The notes beneath the pieces are model-generated. The model had not been told where the DNA came from and searched no databases. It was given only the letters and a program-made list of their open reading frames with translations. The position numbers were made by a program, and so were the translations under genes. Source: Acidimicrobiia bacterium (GTDB taxonomy: Bacteria; Actinomycetota; Acidimicrobiia; IMCC26256; PALSA-555). From it: a stretch of 8,880 nucleotides of DNA. Of this stretch, positions 7,101-8,880 are shown in pieces (within the stretch, counting starts at the first letter, position 1; each line of letters begins with the position of its first letter). The stretch lies in assembly GCA_022865365.1 (NCBI GenBank), contig JALHSW010000370.1, positions 1-8,880 of the forward strand, in the 5' to 3' direction.

Positions 7101-8422
7101 TGCTCCGCGGGAACTATGAGGTCGCGGAATCCGAAGCCGAGACCCTGCTCGATCTGGGCCGGCGCCTCCGTCAGCGCGGCCTCGTCGACATCTACGGCGT
7201 CCTGATCATGCCGATGCGACGCGAGCAGGGTCGTCTGGCCGAGCTCGCCGAGCCGACGCGTGTCGCGGTGCACGCCACGCCCGAACTCACCGCGTGGCAT
7301 TCCGGGCTGGCGCAGCTCCTCGCGATCGTCGGGCGCGCCGACGAGGCACGCGTCGAACTGGACGCCATCGCGGCTCCAGGCTTCGACGCCATCCCGGCGG
7401 ACCTCATGCGTCCCTACACGCTCGGCGGCGCGGCCGAGGCGGCGGCGCTTGTGCACGCGACGGACCATGCCGCGGTCTTGTACGCCCTGCTGCGAGACCT
7501 GGCCGGTCGCGGCCTCGCCCTCGGGTCCGCGGCCTACCACGGGACGACCGACCGATCGCTGGGCCTCCTCGCCCTCGCGCTCGGGCGGGTCGAAGACGCG
7601 GTCGTGCACCACGAGGCCGCGCTGGCGGCGCACGAGACCTTTGGGGCCCGCCCGTGGGCCGCTCGCTCGCGCTTCGACCTCGCGCGGGCCCTTCTCGCCC
7701 GAGACGCCGACGGCGACCGCGCCCGCGCGCTTGGGCTGCTCAACGACGCGCTCGACGCCGCCCACGACATCGGGATGCCCGCGCTGGTCGAGGAGGTGCT
7801 GGCGATCAAGCTCGACCTCCAGGGGATCGGTTCGGGGTCGTCGCCGGATGCGTCGATCGACGCCGTTGCCGCGTCGGTCTCGCGTGAGCGGCCCGACCTC
7901 GGTGGGCTCGCGTCTGGCGACGGCCGGGTGACCCTGCTGTTCTCCGACATCGAGGGGTACTCCTCGATGACCGACCGGCTCGGCGATGTGAGCAGCCAGC
8001 ACGTGCTTCATGCCCACAACGACCTGCTGCGGCGCGAGCTCGGCGCCCGGGGCGGTACCGAGGTGAAGAGCCAGGGCGACGGGTTCATGCTCGCGTTCCC
8101 GAGCGCCGACGCCGCGGTGGCGTGCGCGATCGCGATCCAGCGGGCGATCTCGGGGCACGACTTCGGCGCCGACGCCGGTGAGATCCGCGTCCGCATCGGC
8201 CTGCACGCGGGACGGGCGATCAAGGAAGGCGACGACTTCTTCGGGCGGACGGTGATCATCGCGGCACGCGTCGCCGACGCCGCGGCCGGAGGCGAGATCT
8301 TCGCCACCGACGAGGTCCGTCGCTCCGCACCGAACGCCGCGACCTACGGCGACGAACGCGAGGTCACCCTCAAGGGTCTCTCGGGAACGCACGCGGTCGT
8401 CCCCGTCGCCTGGCGAGAGTAG
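4118..8422 (+). CDS. Zinc ribbon - kinase-like - AAA ATPase - TPR - class III nucleotide cyclase fusion
   Basis: This is a 1434-residue multidomain signalling protein with no signal peptide or evident membrane segment. Domains in order: a zinc ribbon (C3, C6, C17, C20); a Ser/Thr-kinase-like domain at about 41-300, with K74, E89, DFG at 185-187 and APE at 211-213; a large ATPase at about 331-620, with FVGR, Walker A GEPGVGKT at 360-367 and Walker B VLVLDD at 475-480 followed by LHWAD; a helical winged-helix and TPR-like region at about 620-1240; and a class III adenylate/guanylate cyclase domain at about 1268-1432. The cyclase has metal aspartates D1277 and D1321, substrate residues K1317 and D1373 (suggesting ATP) and R1384. 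Two oddities stand out. The kinase catalytic loop is HRYVKPAN, with Y167 where the catalytic Asp belongs. The cyclase has I1380 at the usual transition-state Asn. The glycine loop (GEGTRKRV, 49-56) lacks the third Gly. The broad architecture resembles known actinobacterial AAA/cyclase fusions. The likely role is to make cAMP in response to an unknown ligand. Activity of each domain is untested. Confidence 0.94.
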   Translation: MECIACGHENREGARFCDACGGSLLAADPAASAPATLGGGRYRVERLLGEGTRKRVYLARDERLDRDVAVAVIKTEGLDEAGRHRIDREARAMARLGDHPNIVTVFDVVEEAGAPQIVAQYMAGGTLGERLASEESGRLAVGDVLRLGEELALALGHAHGLGIVHRYVKPANVWLTTDGTAKLGDFGLAAMMDQSRLTAEGMVVGTVAYLAPEQAVGRTPDARADLYSLGVVLYELLTGRPPFLGDDAVSVIAQHLNTAPVATTWHTPGVPPALDALVLRLLAKDPAERPATAGDVVAELRRLREVSLEPVPATEITGDGGLLAAGDWRRFVGRIAELAAARGACDEALAGRSRLVLVVGEPGVGKTRLVEEVAAYAALRGAQVCWGHCYEGEVGVAYLPFVEAFRSYVRSRTDEQLGAELGTGGPEVATLVSELRQRFPDLPPSPPLEGDAERLRLFDGIATFLAHSSRTDPMVLVLDDLHWADKPSLLLLQYLARNLRNERVLIIGTYRDVDLDRQHPLADAVAALRRERLYERVLLRGMSRDDVKALIEAIGEQEIPDAFADTIFGATEGNPFFVAEVLRHLTESGSLRLVDGLWVGTPESIEANLPEGVREVIGRRLSRLSEECNRMLTVAAAMPGGFVPDLVAAVTGDGDDAVLDLLDDALDAQIVRERPTLAGADEFTHALIRQTLYGELSTPRRVRLHRQIGEALEARHGTQVEAFLPELAYHWFQAAPGGGADKAVEYSTRAGDRARDQAAHEEAARYYDQALQALDLDEQADQRDRTELMLTLGQVLTRAGDTERAERILRETADLARTQGATHVLAATALAMANRGISAQHETERIALLEEAIDAVGQGDWAMRARLCAGLAVLVMLFDVDRYRHLADDAVDAAKRSGDPRALARALQVSGWRLRPGADDEELDRILDETQRLAEAAGDDVMLQSNSASYAIRAMVTGDGALLDEWVTRVNMLAEKNRSPIQAASAAGLRATTAVLRGNYEVAESEAETLLDLGRRLRQRGLVDIYGVLIMPMRREQGRLAELAEPTRVAVHATPELTAWHSGLAQLLAIVGRADEARVELDAIAAPGFDAIPADLMRPYTLGGAAEAAALVHATDHAAVLYALLRDLAGRGLALGSAAYHGTTDRSLGLLALALGRVEDAVVHHEAALAAHETFGARPWAARSRFDLARALLARDADGDRARALGLLNDALDAAHDIGMPALVEEVLAIKLDLQGIGSGSSPDASIDAVAASVSRERPDLGGLASGDGRVTLLFSDIEGYSSMTDRLGDVSSQHVLHAHNDLLRRELGARGGTEVKSQGDGFMLAFPSADAAVACAIAIQRAISGHDFGADAGEIRVRIGLHAGRAIKEGDDFFGRTVIIAARVADAAAGGEIFATDEVRRSAPNAATYGDEREVTLKGLSGTHAVVPVAWRE

Positions 8423-8442
8423 GTCGCCTCTCGCCTTGGTCG

Positions 8443-8880
8443 TCAGGAAGCGGACCGGCGGGCCTTGTACTCGGCGATCGCCTCGTGGTGGTCGACGATC
8501 GGCGCCGGGTATCCGACGCGGGCCCGGGTCTCGGGGTCTGGATCGTGGACGGCCTTGCCCGGCACCTCCGCGAGTTCCTCGACGTATCGGCGGACGTAGT
8601 CGCCGCGTGGATCGAAGCGCGTGCCCTGCACCGTGGGATTGAAGATCCGGTGCGGGTTGGTGTCAGTGCCGGTCCCGGCGGTCCACTGCCAGTTGAGGTT
8701 GTTGTTGGCGAGGTCGCCGTCGACGAGCCAGTCGAGGAAATGCGCGGCGCCGAGGCGCCAGTCGACGTACAGGTCCTTGGTGAGGAACGACGCCACGATC
8801 ATCCGGGCCCGGTTGTGCATGAACCCTTCGCGGGTGAGCTGTCGCATCCCTGCATCGACCACGGGGTATCCGGTGCGACC
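8443..8880 (-). CDS. phr: Deoxyribodipyrimidine photolyase, C-terminal part (5' end beyond window)
   Basis: The gene reads right to left and is cut by the window edge; 145 residues, about the last third of a class I photolyase, are visible. The enzyme uses FADH- and blue light to split cyclobutane pyrimidine dimers. The fragment opens with GRTGYPVVDAGMRQL, the FAD-domain signature, followed by MHNRARMIVASFLTKDL, DWRLG, DGDLANNNLNWQW, GTGTDTNPHRIFNP and the typical VPGKAVHDP and YPAPIVDHHEA ending. By spacing to Escherichia coli PhrB, the two electron-transfer tryptophans corresponding to W359 and W382 are present (fragment residues 41 and 64, 23 apart as in E. coli). The third, together with the antenna-binding N-terminal domain, lies outside. 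The apparent GTG near 8862 is an internal valine, not the start. The gene converges on the cyclase fusion with 20 bases between the stops, and no hairpin terminator is visible in that gap. A cryptochrome or a 6-4 photolyase is less likely but not excluded. Confidence 0.96.
   Translation of the reverse strand, partial: GRTGYPVVDAGMRQLTREGFMHNRARMIVASFLTKDLYVDWRLGAAHFLDWLVDGDLANNNLNWQWTAGTGTDTNPHRIFNPTVQGTRFDPRGDYVRRYVEELAEVPGKAVHDPDPETRARVGYPAPIVDHHEAIAEYKARRSAS

Noticed and set aside
5450..8392. Long minus-strand open frames (about 440 codons each) opposite the ATPase, TPR and cyclase regions
   Set aside because: They are the same antisense-frame artefact, with low-complexity composition and no family motifs, while the plus strand carries clear catalytic motifs throughout.
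8443..8862. A complete small gene starting at the GTG (complement of 8860-8862)
   Set aside because: The frame continues to the window edge and the six codons upstream (GRTGYP) complete the photolyase FAD-domain signature, so this is an internal valine in a truncated photolyase gene.

Overview
The window is high-GC bacterial DNA (strong G/C bias at third codon positions, GTG starts for several genes, long spurious open frames on the opposite strand). Gene content, codon use and two probable leaderless start sites point to an actinobacterium. The very large kinase/ATPase/cyclase fusion fits soil or aquatic lineages such as Acidimicrobiia or Thermoleophilia, but that finer placement is inference. 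Nothing suggests a mobile element, phage, CRISPR array or RNA gene. It reads as an ordinary, densely packed chromosomal segment.

Layout, left to right. Bases 1-50 are the end of an intergenic stretch with short direct repeats. A small CsaA-type tRNA-binding (OB-fold) protein runs 51-398 (+). proA, for gamma-glutamyl phosphate reductase of proline synthesis, runs 445-1692 (+) and appears to have its own leaderless promoter. Next are a MoxR-family AAA+ ATPase (1710-2645, +) and a VWA/CoxE-like protein (2675-4090, +). They are closely spaced, each with a Shine-Dalgarno, and form the classic MoxR-VWA chaperone pair. From 4118 to 8422 (+) a single 1434-residue protein joins an N-terminal zinc ribbon, a Ser/Thr-kinase-like domain, a large AAA/NACHT-like ATPase, a helical TPR-type region and a C-terminal class III nucleotide cyclase. 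Its start also looks leaderless. Converging from the right edge on the minus strand is the C-terminal third of a class I DNA photolyase (8443 to beyond 8880).

The genes do not form one pathway. proA is housekeeping amino-acid synthesis. moxR and the VWA gene almost certainly work together, with the ATPase remodelling an unknown client. The giant cyclase is a stand-alone signalling protein. The photolyase is DNA repair. The most notable sequence-level observation is in the giant protein: its kinase catalytic loop reads HRY where HRD is expected, so the catalytic aspartate is missing while the other kinase motifs remain. The cyclase domain also has Ile in place of the transition-state Asn. Both suggest that parts of this multidomain protein may sense or bind nucleotide rather than catalyse.
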